From CAKZLS01 sp963786305 (GTDB lineage Bacteria > Pseudomonadota > Alphaproteobacteria > Rhodospirillales > Defluviicoccaceae): a stretch of DNA of 64,000 nucleotides. The stretch is taken from positions 62,001-126,000 of the forward strand of contig CAWAYL010000008.1 of assembly GCA_963786305.1 (NCBI GenBank), in the 5' to 3' direction. The notes below the pieces were generated by a model. The model ran no database searches. It saw only the letters and a list, made by a program, of their open reading frames with translations, and was not told the origin of the DNA. A program made the position numbers and the translations under genes. Of this stretch, positions 11,521 through 22,825 are shown piece by piece (position 1 is the stretch's first letter; each line of letters begins with the position of its first letter).

Positions 11521-12979
11521 TGGGCGGCTCTCAACCCAGAATCGGGCTGAACCTCAAGGTGGCGCAGAAGCAAATTCTGACGCCCGGCCTGGTGCAGATG
11601 GTCAGCCTGCTGGCGCTCAATAAGCTGGAGCTGTGCGACATGATCAACCAGGAAATGGTCGCCAACCCGGTGCTGGAAGAAGTCGCCGAAGATCGTACCC
11701 TCCATTGAGGAAATCTCTCAGAAAATTGATAGGGTGGGCACGGGCGAAGCCGCCTCCGGAGGAGAGCCCTGCCGAAAACGGCAACCGGGATTCGTTCGAA
11801 GAGATCGATTACGGCTCCTTTTTCCGGGATTATCTGGATCCTGGCTATCGCGCTCCTGCCGGTGAAATCTACGAAAAGCCCTCCTTTGAGAATTTTCTTG
11901 CCCAGGCGTCGTCCTTAACGGACCACCTGGAATGGCAGTTGAGTCTTTCCACCTGCTCAGACGAAGTTGCGGAGGCGGCGCGTTCGATTATCGGCAATCT
12001 CAACGAAGACGGATATTTGACCGCCCAAGTGGAGGAGATCGCCGCAATCCGGCGGGCATACCCTCATGGACGTGGAGGTGGCGCTGGCCCTGGTGCAGGA
12101 TTTCGACCCGCTGGGGGTGGCGGCCCGGGATGTTCGGGAATGCCTGCTGATTCAGCTTCGCACGCTCGCTCCCGAAAACTCGCTTGCCCAGCAGATCGTC
12201 TCGGAGCATCTCAAGCTGCTCCAGAATAAACGCCACCGGGAGATTGCCCGGGCGCTCGATCGCCCGCTCCAGGCGGTTGAAAGGGCGATCGAAGTGATCC
12301 GCAAGCTCGATCCCCGCCCGGGCCAGCGCTATAACAAGACGCGAGCCGCGCTTGATTGAGCCGGACGTCTACTTTGTCAAGACGAGCGAAGGTTATGAGG
12401 TGCGTCTCAATGAGGACGGCTTGCCGCAGTTGCGGCTCAGCCGCCACTACCGGCAGATGCTGACGGATAAAGCCGCGACGCGCGAAGTGCGGAGTTACGT
12501 CAAGGAGCGCTGCAATTCCGCCTTGCAACTGATCAAGAACATCGAACAGCGCAAGCACACCATCGCGCGGGTTTGTGAATCCATTATCCGCCGCCAGATG
12601 GAATTCCTGGAGAAGGGAATCGATTTTCTGCGGCCCATGATGATCAAGGAGGTTGCCGAAGAAGTGGGCGTCCACCCTTCGACGGTCAGCCGCGCGGTCT
12701 CCAACAAATACGCCCACACCCCCCAGGGGGTTTACGAGCTGCGTTACTTCTTTTCAGAATCCGTCCAGGGGCCTCGCGGCGGGAACACCCCGCTGATCCA
12801 GTTGAAGCGGATCGTGAAGAAAATGATCGAAGAAGAAGATCCCGCGCACCCCCTGACCGACGAGCAGATCATGCTCCACCTTCAGGAAAAAGGGCTACAA
12901 TGTGACGCGCCGCACGGTGGCGAAATACCGCGAAGACATGAAAATTCCCAGCACCCATCAGCGCCGGGTGAAAGAATGA
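11520..12979 (+). CDS. rpoN: RNA polymerase sigma-54 factor RpoN, frameshifted (first copy, Acidobacteriota-like)
   Basis: Sigma-54 recruits core RNA polymerase to -24/-12 promoters and needs an enhancer-binding ATPase to open them. The N-terminus has region I (LKVAQKQILTPGLVQMVSLLALNKLEL), an acidic region II, then the core-binding and DNA-binding domains (MMIKEVAEEVGVHPSTVSRAVSNKY, LRYFFSES). The RpoN box RRTVAKYRE is recovered after a shift near 12900. Other shifts lie near 11695, 12045 and 12345. The ATG overlaps the lptB stop and hpf follows at 52 bases. A different rpoN occurs at 53424, in the other genome half. Confidence 0.9.
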
Positions 12980-13030
12980 CCACTCCTTCGCACCGCGCTG
13001 ATTTCCGATATCGTTCAAGGAGGTGCCGCT

Positions 13031-13568
13031 ATGGAAGTTGATTTCACCGGCCGGCAGATGGACGTAACCCCCGCCCTGCAGCAGTACACCCACGAGCATC
13101 TTCGGAAGTTGCGGCGGCTTGCTCCCGGGCCGCCCCAAGTTGCATGTCATCCTGACGCGGGAGAAACACCGGCGCATCGCCGAGATGACGATCAAGCTCC
13201 GGGACCAAACCCTGGTTGGCATCATGGAAACGGCGGATAGCCCGAAGCGCCATCAAGGGGGCGCTCGACAAGCTGGAGCGCCAGGCGGTGCGCTGGTTCC
13301 AGCGCCGCCGCACCAAGAAGCGCCGGCCCAGCCCCACTTCGACGATCCTTCTGAATGTCATCGGAGGCGCCCGGGTGGACGTGGAAGAAGCGCGGATCGT
13401 GGAATCAGAAAGGCTTCCGGTAAAGCCCTTGACGCTGGATGAGGCCGTTGAGACCTTGGACGCAGTAGCAGCGGCGTCGTGGTATTTCGCAATGCGGAAA
13501 CCGAGCGGGTGAATGTTGTTTACCGGCGCCCGGACGGCAACCTGGGCTTAATCGAACCGGAACCGTAA
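13031..13568 (+). CDS. hpf: ribosome hibernation promoting factor (long form), frameshifted
   Basis: A long HPF, about 178 residues, that dimerises ribosomes into inactive 100S particles. The N-terminal domain starts MEVDFTGRQMDVTPALQQY at 13031 behind an AAGGAGG ribosome site, and the C-terminal dimerisation domain reads KPLTLDEAVETLD .. VVVFRNAETERVNVVYRRPDG. Frame changes lie near 13125, 13245 and 13470. The rpoN-hpf order is widely conserved and suggests stress or stationary-phase linkage. The TAA stop is at 13566-13568. Confidence 0.88.
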
Positions 13569-13659
13569 GTCCACATCCTGTCCAGAGAAAGGTGAATCGC
13601 CCACGAGCATTCCGGGCCGCGTTTCCGGCTCGGGGGCGAACTTGGCCGGCACGGTCCCC

Positions 13660-14550
13660 ATGAAGAAGCCCCATGCCAAGACCGCACCCCACCGGCTGGT
13701 CGTGATCACCGGCCTGAGCGGCTCCGGAAAGGGCTCGGCTCTGAAGGCTTTCGAAGACCTGGGCTACCATTGCGTTGATAACCTCCCCATTGATTTGATT
13801 CTCAAGTTCGCCGACCTCTGCTCGGCGCCGGAGAGCCGGATCAAGCGCGCCGCCGTGGTGGTGGACATTCGCGAAGGTGAGGCGCTTGAGCGAGCTTCCC
13901 GTGACCTACCAGAAGCTGAGCCGCAAGAGCCTCAAGCTCTCCCTGCTGTTCCTGGAAGCCAAGGACGAAGTTCTGATCCAGCGCTTTGAAGAAACGCGCC
14001 GCCCCCATCCGCTGGGGGCCAACTGCCGGTGCGGGAAGGCATCCGGCTGGAGCGCGCCTTGCTCAAACCCATGCGGCATCTCGCTGACGCCATCGTCGAC
14101 ACCACCAAATGAACGTGCATGAGCTGCGATCCTTCATTCAGGACCGGTTTGGCGAGCCGCGGCACAAGACGATGTTGATTTCCGTGGTTTCGTTCGGCTT
14201 CCGCTTCGGGGTTCCCCCGGACGCGGATTTGGTCTTCGACGTGCGGTTCCTCCCCAACCCCAACTACGTCGCCCATTTGCGCAAGAAGACCGGGCGCGAC
14301 CCGGCGGTCAAGCGGTACATCGACTCCCACAGCCAAACCCGGGAGCTGGTGTCCCGGCTTTCGGACCTTCTGCTCTATCTGCTTCCGCACTACGTTCGCG
14401 AGGGAAAGAGCTACTTGACGATCGCCATCGGATGCACCGGGGGACGCCATCGTTCCGTGGCGCTCGCCGAACGCCTTCGGAAGCATCCTGGAAGACGAAG
14501 GGTACGAAATTAAGACACGGCATCGCGACATCCGGCGGAATTCCGGTTAA
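13660..14550 (+). CDS. rapZ: RapZ / YvcJ nucleotide-binding protein, frameshifted
   Basis: RapZ-family P-loop protein of ~295 residues. Walker A is VVITGLSGSGKGSALKAFE, followed by LGYHCVDNLP and the VVVDIRE segment. The C-terminal domain gives SFGFRFGVPPDADLVFDVRF, LPNPNYV and the ligand-binding-like IAIGCTGGRHRSV. In E. coli RapZ guides RNase E to the GlmZ small RNA; in other phyla the role is less clear. Frame changes lie near 13885, 14030, 14105 and 14470. ATG 13660 is preferred over TTG 13642. Its place after hpf matches the rpoN-hpf-rapZ order seen in many genomes. Confidence 0.88.
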
Positions 14551-14613
14551 GCCTGGAGGAGCCCCAGCCGTGGCGAGCGAAAGACCGTTAGAGAAATCCG
14601 GAATGCTCGGAAA

Positions 14614-15608
14614 ATGGCCAGCGTGCTTGGCATCGACATCGGCGGCAATCATTTTCGCCTCGCGGATCTTCGATCCGGCAAGGGGCACCGCCTGCTGCTC
14701 TCAGAAGGCGACACAGACTCCTCAGGCGGGCGCGAATGGATGCTGCGGGAGATTCGCGAGCGCTCCCTGCGCCTGATCGAAGAAGGCGGACTGCCAAGTG
14801 AAGCCTGCGGCATCAGCTTTGGCGGCCCGGTCGATTACGAGCGGCAGCAGGTCAGCTCCATGCACGTCTCCGGCTGGCGGGATTTTGATCTGGCACGATG
14901 GGTTAAGGAGAAGCCTCCACCTGGACTGCCGTGTGGACAACGATGCGAATGCCGGCGCTCTGGGGGAGTTTCGGTACGGCGCCGGCCGCGGCACCCATTC
15001 GATCGTTTACATGACCATCAGCACGGGCATCGGCGGGGGCGTGGTCTGTGAGGGTAAGTTGCTCCACGGCCGCGACAGCCTGGCCGGGGAGATTGGGCAT
15101 GTTCCGCTGTCGGATGCCGGCGCGGCGTGTTCCTGCGGAGGCCAGGGATGCCTTGAAAGCCTTTGTTCGGGAACGGCCATCGCGCTCCGCGGCCGCGAAT
15201 TGGCAAAGAGCAACCCCGAGGTTCTGGCACGAACCATCGAACTCGCCTCCGGCGACCCGGAGAGATAACGGCGGAGACGATTTTTCGGGCGGCCGCCGAG
15301 GGTGAAAAGGCGGCCGTGTTCATCGTCCGCGAAGCCGCCCAGTGGCTGGCCCGGGGATCTGCTGATGGTGATCCGCATTCTGAATCCCGGACCGGATCGT
15401 ACTGGGCGGCGGGGTGGCGCTGGCGGGAGAACAATTGCTCGATCCGGTGCATGAATACCTCGAGGTGCTCGGGACGCCGACGCTCAAGTATTCCACAGAA
15501 ATCGTCTTGGCGGAGCTGGGGAACTACTCCCCCTTATACGGCGCCGCGGCACTGGGGCTGGACCGCCTGAGAGAAGAGCCTGCTGGAAGATGCATTGCGC
15601 GGCGGTGA
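14614..15608 (+). CDS. ROK-family sugar kinase, frameshifted
   Basis: A ROK (repressor/ORF/kinase) family protein without an N-terminal HTH, so probably a glucokinase-type sugar kinase. Motifs: VLGIDIGGNHFRLADL at the N-terminus (phosphate-binding), ISFGGPVD, VDNDANAGALGEFRYGAG with the catalytic Asp, TISTGIGGGVV, and the ROK zinc site GEIGHVPL..CSCGGQGCLES. Frame changes lie near 14910, 15265 and 15390. About 330 residues. The exact sugar cannot be told. It stands between rapZ and msbA with ~60 and ~160 base gaps. Confidence 0.82.
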
Positions 15609-15767
15609 ACGAATGGTAACCTCTGCGCTATCAGTCAGTTGCTGTTCAACACGGAGTGAAATCTGGAGCTTGTCCCGGGCTGCGCTGCTTGACTTCTTAT
15701 GCTGCGAAGACTAAGATTGGATTTTCCGCGCCCGGCGGGCTCTCCAGCCTGATGGGTAGGACGCCGG

Positions 15768-17587
15768 ATGAGCCAAGTTCAACGCCTACTAGGATTTCTC
15801 AGACCTTACAGACTGCGCTTTGCCATAGCTGTTGTCCTGATGGCCGTGGTGGGAGCGTGTGAGGCGATTACCGCCCTTCTGATCAAACCCATCGGTGACA
15901 GGGTTCTCAAGCCTGGCGCGGACGCGGCAGGCATTTCCTTTTCGCAGCTTCCCTGGAATCACCATGTCGTTGTACCTGAAGGATTTTTTTCCCGGCAACA
16001 TCCATAACGTCTGGACCGTTGTAGCCCTGTCCATCATCGTGGTGACCGTCGTGAAGGGACTCTCGCGGTACACGGCCACCGTCAGCATCAACTTTATCGG
16101 CCAGTCCGCCGTCCGCAATCTGCGCAACGAGCTTTACTCCAAGATCGTTCAGCAGTCCATGGCCTTTTTCAAGCGGAATCCCACCGGCCGCCTGATGTCG
16201 GCGATCAGCAATGATACGGACAAGATCCAATACGTGGTTTCCCAGGTCTCCGCGGACTTTCTTAAGACACTCTTTCACGCTGATTGGATTGCTCGGCGTC
16301 CTCTTTTATTGTGATTGGAAACTGGCCCTGATTTCACTCGTCCTGGTGCCTTTTGTGGTCTTGCCCTCGGCCAACATCGGGCGTTCGATCCGCCGCTCCA
16401 GCCGCTCCAGCCAGGACCGGATGGCCGATATCAACAACCTGGTGCAGGAAACCTTCACAGGCATTGGCATCGTCAAAGCCTTCGTCATGGAGCACTTCGA
16501 GGTGGCGCGGTTCAAGGCGGCGACCCACAAACTGCTCCACACCAACATGCGATGGGTCCGGCCCAGGCTGCCACAGCTCCGCTGATGGAACTTTTGAGCA
16601 TGATGACGATCGCCGGGCTTCTGCTTTACGAGCGCAACGAGATTCTCCACCATGCGCAGACGATGGGCGGATTTCTTGGTTTTTCTTTATGCCTTGTTCA
16701 AGATGGGCGAACCCATCAAGCGGCTGACGGGCGTCAACAACGCCGTCCAGCAGGCGGTGGGAGCCTCCGAGCAGGTTTTCAGTTCCTGCAGGCGCAAGTC
16801 GGAAGTCATGTGAAAAGACCGATGCGCGTGGCGCTGCCGGCCTTCCAGCGGGAGATTGCCTTTGACCATGTGAATTTTGAATATGAGCCGGGAGTGCCGC
16901 TCTTGCAGGGACGTTGACCTGCGGATTCATAAGGGTGAAATTGTGGCGCTGGTCGGCTCCAGCGGCGCCGGGAAGACCACCCTGGCCAGCTCTGATTCCC
17001 AGATTCTACGATGTTACGGGCGGGCAAATCCTGATTGACGGCCATGACATCCGTGATCTCAAGCTCGGCTCTTTGCGCTCGCAGGTGGGCATGGTGACGC
17101 AAGGCACGATTCTGTTCAACGACACCATTTTCAACAACATCTGCTATGGCAACGGGTTTCCGGAACCAGGAAGAGGTCGACAGCGGCGGCTCGGGCGGCC
17201 TTGGCTCACGATTTCATCATGGAAAGGGCGGAGGGTTACCAGACCATGATCGGCGAGCGGGGCCAGCGCCTCTCCGGAGGCCAGCGCCAGCGCCTGGCAA
17301 TCGCTCGCGCCCTGCTCAAGAATTCTCCCATCCTCATCCTGGATGAAGCGACTTCTGAGCTGGACACCGAATCGGAAGCTCTGGTACAAAAGGCTCTGGC
17401 CAACCTAATGGCGGGACGCACGGTGCTGGTGATCGCGCACCGGCTGACCACCGTCCGCCGCGCGGACCGCATTGTGGTTCTTGACCGCGGCATGATCTCC
17501 GAGGTCGGCACTCACGAAGACCTGGTTACGCGCGGGGGGATTTACCAGCGGCTGCACGAACTGCAATTTGTGGATGCTGAAGCTTAG
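15768..17587 (+). CDS. msbA: lipid A export permease/ATP-binding protein MsbA-like, frameshifted
   Basis: A half-size ABC exporter of ~605 residues, membrane domain first. Six membrane spans are expected in the first ~330 residues (FAIAVVLMAVVGACEAITAL; VVALSIIVVTVVKGLSRYTA; VRNLRNELYSKIVQQSMAFF contact segment). The ATPase domain holds Walker A VALVGSSGAGKTTL, signature LSGGQRQRLAIARAL, Walker B ILILDEATSELD and the H-loop VIAHRLTT. Family members flip lipid A or drugs; the LPS context makes MsbA plausible. Frame changes lie near 15960, 16270, 16560, 16690, 16910, 16990 and 17160. Confidence 0.82.
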
Positions 17588-17649
17588 CGCGCTGCGGAAG
17601 GCGCCAGGGGCTCGAAGGCTTCTGCTGGCAGCGTGGCGATTGAGGGAAT

Positions 17650-18545
17650 ATGATTCGAAGCATGACGGGTTACAGCAGGGTACGATGCGAGGAAGCAGAC
17701 TTCTCCTCGGGGTGGGAGTCAAGTCCGTGAATCATCGTTTCCTCGACCTGCAATTCCGGCTTCCCTCGGAACTGACTCCGCTGGAGCCTCTGCTACGACG
17801 CACCGTCAAGAATCACATCACGCGCGGCCATGTGGAGGTGAGTCGTCAGCCTGGCAAGAACCGGCACGACGGATTTGAAACTGGACCGCAAGTTGCTCGA
17901 CGCTTACGTGCGCGCCTGCCGGCAACTCCGGACCGAGCTGGATTTCGGCGGCGGACCCCGACCTGGTGGCGCTCCTGCGGATTCCCGGCGTCATTGCGAG
18001 TAACGGCGAAATTTCTGAAGAGGAACTGGGCCGCATCCAGAAGGCCCTGGAAGAGGCTTTGGCGGAGTCGCTGGCTGCCCTCAACGAGATGCGGGCTTCC
18101 GAAGGCAGCGATTCTGGAGCAGGATATCCGGAGCCGGTTGGAGCGCCTGGAGGAGTTGCGCAAGGGCGTTGCCAAACTCGCCCGGCGGATTCCCAAGTAT
18201 GCTCAGCAGCGGCTTGAAAATCGGCTCCGCGAACTGCTGGGCGCCGTGCACGTTGACCAGGCGCGGCTGGCCCAGGAGGTCGCGTATCTGGCGTCGCGAT
18301 CCGATATCTCCGAGGAACTGACGCGCTTTCAAAGCCATTTGATCCAGACTCGCCAGCTTCTCAACGAAAGCTCCGAGGTGGGGAAGAAGCTTGACTTCCT
18401 GCTGCAGGAGTTGAACCGGGAAGCCAACACGCTGCTTTCCAAAACTTCCGACGTGCCTGAAGTGGGCGCGGAGGTTGGCCGGCAGGCCATCGAGATGAAA
18501 TCCGAGATCGAAAAGCTGCGGGAACAGGTGCAAAACATCGAGTGA
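17650..18545 (+). CDS. yicC: YicC/YloC-family endoribonuclease, frameshifted
   Basis: A YicC-type protein of ~295 residues; family members are reported as metal-dependent endoribonucleases acting on RNA. The conserved start MIRSMTGYSR at 17650 is followed by VGVKSVNHRFLDLQFRLP and the C-terminal DUF1732 block (LTRFQSHLIQTRQLLN, VGKKLDFLLQELNREANTLL, SEIEKLREQVQNIE). Frame changes lie near 17690, 17860, 17945 and 18110. Its TGA overlaps the GTG start of gmk, the common yicC-gmk-rpoZ order. Confidence 0.85.
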
Positions 18546-19195
18546 AGGTGGACCCAGCAAAGAGGCTCCCGAAAAGGCGAGGCAGTATTTTTGTTATTTC
18601 CGCGCCTTCGGGTACGGGCAAAACCACTTTAATCAAAAGGCTCCGGAGCCTGGTGCGGGGGCTGGCCTTCTCGGTTTCCTATACGACCCGTCCGCCGCGC
18701 GCCGGCGAGCAAAACGGGCGGGAATATTATCTTTGTCTCGCGCGCCGGAGTTCAAGCAGGCGCCTGGCGCGGAAAGAATTTGTCGAGTGGGCGGAGGTGC
18801 ACGGCCATTACTACGGCACCTCCTGGCAGCAGCTTCGGCGAAGCCCAGGAAGCCGGCCAGGACGTCCTGCTGGACATCGACGTTCAAGGATACAAGAAGC
18901 TGCGCAGAGCGAATTCCGGAAACCGTGAGCGTCTTTTTGCTGCCGCCCTCTTTCCCTGACCTGGAAAAGCGGCTGCGCCATCGGCATAACGACGCTCCGG
19001 AAGTGATCGCCAAGCGCCTGGAAGACTCCCGGAAGGAAGTGGCGCACTGGAAAGAGTACGACTACCTGATTGTGAATGAGCGCCGTTCCGTCGGCGGCGG
19101 AGTCGCTGCGCAGCATTGTGATTGCGGCGCGCTTGCGGCGAGAGTGCCAGGAGCGCCGCGTGAAGGAAATCTATAAAACGTTCGTAGGAGGATAG
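18542..19195 (+). CDS. gmk: guanylate kinase, frameshifted
   Basis: Guanylate kinase, which phosphorylates GMP to GDP. P-loop FVISAPSGTGKTTLIKRL is followed by VSYTTRPPRAGEQNGREYY (GMP-binding region), FVEWAEVHGHYYGTS and, after shifts, a DVLLDIDVQG segment and FLLPPSFPDLEKRLR. Frame changes lie near 18745, 18830, 18925 and 19100. The GTG start at 18542 overlaps the yicC stop (GTGA). The end TAG 19193-19195 is directly followed by the rpoZ start, with GGAGG shared as ribosome site. Confidence 0.88.
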
Positions 19196-19369
19196 ATGGA
19201 ATTACCCGGCAATATCGACAGCAAGTTTCGTTACATTCTGATCGCCGCCAAGCGAGCCCGGCAGCTTCAGTCGGGCGTCAGGCCCTTGGTGCAGTCGCCG
19301 TACAAGAAGTCGACCAAGATCGCGCAGCAGGAGGTGAGCGCCGGCTTGATCCCAATTGAGAATGATTGA
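19196..19369 (+). CDS. rpoZ: RNA polymerase omega subunit RpoZ
   Basis: A 57-residue omega subunit, the small chaperone of the beta' subunit. The sequence LPGNIDSKFRYILIAAKRAR and then SPYKKSTKIAQQEVSAGLIP is typical of Acidobacteriota omega. The ATG 19196 follows GTAGGAGGATAG, one base after the gmk stop. The TGA at 19367-19369 may itself come from a frameshift: the next frame continues with an IELKP..ENGQD-like tail that resembles omega C-termini. The 180 bases before coaBC then hold only low-confidence reading frames. Confidence 0.82.
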   Translation: MELPGNIDSKFRYILIAAKRARQLQSGVRPLVQSPYKKSTKIAQQEVSAGLIPIEND

Positions 19370-19548
19370 GCTCAAGCCGAGGAGAACGGCCAGGACAAAG
19401 TAAGAGGTCCCGCGAGCTCTGGGGAAGGTGGCCGGCCGGTTCGCGGAGGAGCTGGTGCTTCGCAAGACAGGCCTCCTCCGGGCGGGTCCTGCAAGCGGAG
19501 TATCATAGTCGGAAGGCAGGCGCCAGGCAGGAACAGGAAAGTGCCGTG

Positions 19549-20781
19549 ATGCGTGTCGGACTGGGAGTTACGGGAGGCATCGCCGCATACAAGGCTGCGG
19601 AACTGGTGCGCCTTCTCCAGGACCGGGGTCTCGACGTGCAAGTGGTCATGTCGGCGGCGCGCCCGGAACTTTGTGACGCCGCTTACCTTTGCCGCGCTTT
19701 CAGGGCACAAAGTCATTTCCCAGGTGTTTGGCGAGGGCGAGGAAGAGCCAAACGTTGAGAGCGCCATCGAACACATCGCCGTGGCCCAGGGGATCGATGC
19801 TCTAGTGATTGCGCCGGCAACGGCCAACGTCATCGCCAAGATGGCCCATGGCGATCGCGGACGATTTCCTGACGACGCTGGTGCTGGCAACGAAGGCTCC
19901 CGATGATCGTGGCTCCCGCTATGAACGTGAACATGTGGGAAAACGCCGCCACCCGGCAGAACGTGGAAATTCTTCGCGGCGCGGGGATACCAAGATCATC
20001 GAACCCGACGAAGGCTATCTGGCCTGCGGCATGACCGGGCGCAGGACGCATGGCGAGCATGCGAAACAATCGCCCAGACGGTTTTCGAAACCTTGCAGAT
20101 TCGCGACGACCTCAAGGCCGAGACCATACTGGTCACTGCCGGGCCGACTGAAGAACCGATCGATCCGGTTCGTTACCTCACCAATCGCTCTTCCGGAAAG
20201 ATGGGTTATGCTTTGGCGGAGGCCGGGCGAAAGGCGCGGCGCTCAGAGTCATGCTGGTTAGCGGTCCCACGCGCCTCGAAACGCCCCCAGGCGTTACCGT
20301 GGATTCTGTGCGACACGACGGAGAGATGGCAGACGCTGTTTCGGCCGCCTTGACCAGGCAACCGTGGTTCTGATGGCTGCGGCGGTGGTCGATTTTGCCC
20401 CCGCTGAAGTCCAATCGGAAAAGATCAAGAAGCAAGACGGGACTTCTAACCGTGACGTTCAAGCCCACCCAGGATATTTTGGCGGAGGTTGCGCGGCGCC
20501 GCCAGCCTCATCAGCTTGTCGTGGGGTTTGCCGCGGAAACCAGCCAGGTGCTCGAAAACGCCGCCGCCAAGCTGCGTGAAAAGCGTCTGGATCTCATGGT
20601 TGCCAACGATGTGACGCAGCCCGGCGCCGGGATTCGACTATGACACCAACATCGTCACCCTGGTTTTTCCCGACGGGAAAGGAAGCCCCTTGAAAAGATG
20701 AGCAAGCTGGATGTGGCGAACAGGGTTTTGGATGCGGTGATTGAATTGCGCTCAAAATTGACTCCGGCGGCAGGCCGGTAG
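19549..20781 (+). CDS. coaBC: bifunctional phosphopantothenoylcysteine decarboxylase / phosphopantothenate-cysteine ligase, frameshifted
   Basis: CoaBC, two consecutive steps of coenzyme A synthesis. The CoaC half begins VGLGVTGGIAAYKAAELVRL and contains VIAPATANVIAKMAHG, VAPAMNVNMWENAATRQN and GYLACGMTG (the substrate-recognition clamp). The CoaB half shows TAGPTEEPIDPVRYLTNRSS GKMGYALA and LVVGFAAET. About 410 residues. Frame changes lie near 19665, 19850, 19905, 19990, 20060, 20230, 20350 and 20640. The start ATG 19549 is chosen as the family start. The TAG stop is 20779-20781. Confidence 0.9.
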
Positions 20782-20799
20782 AAGCGGGATGGATCCAAC

Positions 20800-21651
20800 A
20801 TGGACGAATTGCGAAAAGAACTCGCCAACTGGCTGGAGTTTTTGCCGGGAGATGGGGATCGCAGGAAGTTTTACATCGCGTTCCGGATTTGCGAACCGGC
20901 TTCGCGCCTTGAGATCAAATCAGCCGCTCCCTCCGTTGCCCTAGCGCCGCCGCCCGCTGCCGATGGAACCCGTAAGAAAACAATGGGAGGCGCAGAAGAC
21001 TCTCCAACCGTCCGGGCCGGCCGCACAGGGCGCTCCTCGAGCGCTGGCGCCCCAGCCGAGAGCCTTTTTGAGTCGTGCTCCCGCAACTCCTCGCGGCAGG
21101 AAACGCTCGAAGCGATTCGCGAGGACCTGGGCGATTGCCGCCGTTGCCGCCTGAGCGCCGGGCGCAAAACCATCGTCTTCGGCCAGGGGAATCCTCATGC
21201 CGAAGTGGTCTTTGTGGGCGAGGGGCCGGGAGCCGATGAAGATGCGCAAGGACTCCCTTTTGTGGGACGCGCCGGCAAACTCCTGAACCGAATGATCCAG
21301 CTTGTCGGCATGAAGCGGGAAGAAGTCTACATTTGCAACGTGGTGAAATGCCGGCCGCCGGGCAACCGGACACCCCAACCGGATGAAATCGAAACCTGCT
21401 CGCCTTTTCTGGTCCGCCAGATCCAGACGATCGGGCCGCGGCTGATCTGCTGCCTGGGGGCGCCGGCGGTCCGGACGGTTCTGGGCATCAAAGAGGGCAT
21501 TACAAAAATTCGGGGAACATTTTACGATTTTGGAGAGATCAAGGCTCTCCCGACCGTTCATCCGGCCTATATTCTGCGCAACCCCAGAGAAGAAAAGCTT
21601 CTCCGCGAAGACTTTCAGAAAATCGCCGACTTCCTGAAGTCACCGCGATAA
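20800..21651 (+). CDS. uracil-DNA glycosylase, family 4
   Basis: An intact 283-residue protein, one of the few unbroken genes of this half. The C-terminal ~190 residues are a family 4 (iron-sulfur) uracil-DNA glycosylase: CRRCRLSAGRKT, VFVGEGPGADEDAQGLPFVG, then NVVKCRPPGNRTP, CCLGAPAV and the catalytic-region PTVHPAYILRNPRE. The four Fe-S cysteines can be placed at DCRRCR and the later Cys pair region. The first ~100 residues are a low-complexity extension. It removes uracil from DNA to start base excision repair. It follows coaBC by 18 bases, a familiar Acidobacteriota order. Confidence 0.88.
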   Translation: MDELRKELANWLEFLPGDGDRRKFYIAFRICEPASRLEIKSAAPSVALAPPPAADGTRKKTMGGAEDSPTVRAGRTGRSSSAGAPAESLFESCSRNSSRQETLEAIREDLGDCRRCRLSAGRKTIVFGQGNPHAEVVFVGEGPGADEDAQGLPFVGRAGKLLNRMIQLVGMKREEVYICNVVKCRPPGNRTPQPDEIETCSPFLVRQIQTIGPRLICCLGAPAVRTVLGIKEGITKIRGTFYDFGEIKALPTVHPAYILRNPREEKLLREDFQKIADFLKSPR

Positions 21652-21782
21652 GCGGCGGGTTTGAAATCCGGGTCCGCCTGAACAGGCGCGCCAAGGGCGT
21701 GTGCTATGATGACGTCAAGGGCTCGCTGCATTGGGGGCATCAGCCGGGAACACGCAGGCGGCAAAGCCGCCTCACAACTTCG

Positions 21783-22711
21783 ATGGACTTAAAAACCAAG
21801 ATTCTCAATCCGAATCTTCCGGTCGTGTTTTTTGAGATGGTCCCTCCCGTCAAGGGGAAACCGCAGGCGCTCGGATCGGCCATGGGAGAAATCTGCAGAA
21901 TTCATGAACTCGCCGACGCCATCAATCTCCCGGAAATCCACGATGAAAACAGGGGCGGCGAAAGAACCTTCAAATTCGTGCCGCGCATCGAGCCTCGGAT
22001 TCTGGGCAGGGAAGATCCGGACGGAACTCGGCATCGACATTGTCCTGAACCGCTGCGTGGTGTACGAAACGGATCAAGCGGCATGGTTCCGCGAAACGGC
22101 GGAGAAATTCGGGATTCAGAATCTGGTGCTGGTCGGCGGAGAATCCAGCCAGATTCAATATCCCGGGCCCAACGTCGCCCAGGCCGCAAGAGAAATCCTG
22201 GCGACCGGATTGCCGTCAACACTGGGCGGAATCAGCATTCCCAGCCGCTCGCACGAAGTGGAGCGGATCCGGCGCAAAGCGGCTGAGGGTCTTAAGCTTT
22301 TTTACAACCCAGGTTCTGTTTGATTCCAATGACATCGTGTGGCTGATTCAGCGCCTCAACGGTCTTGAAGCCCGCATCTTCCTGAGCTTCGCTCCCGTAA
22401 GCCACAACGCGATCTTGAGTTTTTCCGATGGCTGGGCGCCGACGCGCCTGGCCACCTGGACCGATTTCTGATTCAAAATTCCGCCCAAGAGCCCCGGCCA
22501 CGTCGAACATGCTTTTGAAAGGAGCCTGAACCTGGCGCAACGAATCCTGATGGATGTTTTTGACAACCTTCCGCCTGACCCGCCGCCCCTGGGAATTAAC
22601 ATTGAGCATATCAACCGCCGCAATTTCAATTTTGCGGTGCGGATGCTGGAGCAGCTTAGAACCTTTTACTCAAACCTGGTCGCAGCGCGGAGGCGGCCCA
22701 CGCTCATCTGA
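21783..22711 (+). CDS. methylenetetrahydrofolate reductase-like protein, frameshifted
   Basis: Start ATG 21783 (MDLKTKILNPNLPVVFFEMV). The segments FEMVPPVKGKP, LADAINLPEIHDENR, GIDIVLNRCVVYETDQ, NLVLVGGESSQIQYPGP and PSTLGGISIPSRSHEVERI resemble the MTHFR TIM-barrel family that reduces 5,10-methylene-THF using flavin. The C-terminal frame ends with GINIEHINRRNFNFAVRML. Frame changes lie near 21895, 22010, 22310, 22400, 22470 and 22530. It may be a family variant rather than canonical MetF, since the N-terminal catalytic Glu region is only partly visible. Confidence 0.62.
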
Positions 22712-22825
22712 GGCCCCCAAGGGGTCCAGGAAGGTCCGGCAACGGGGCGGCTCAGACCCTCAGCTCAAAAAAGAATAGACCTGGATCAGGCGGGTGCACC
22801 AATTCCCTGTATGGATTCCAGCGTT

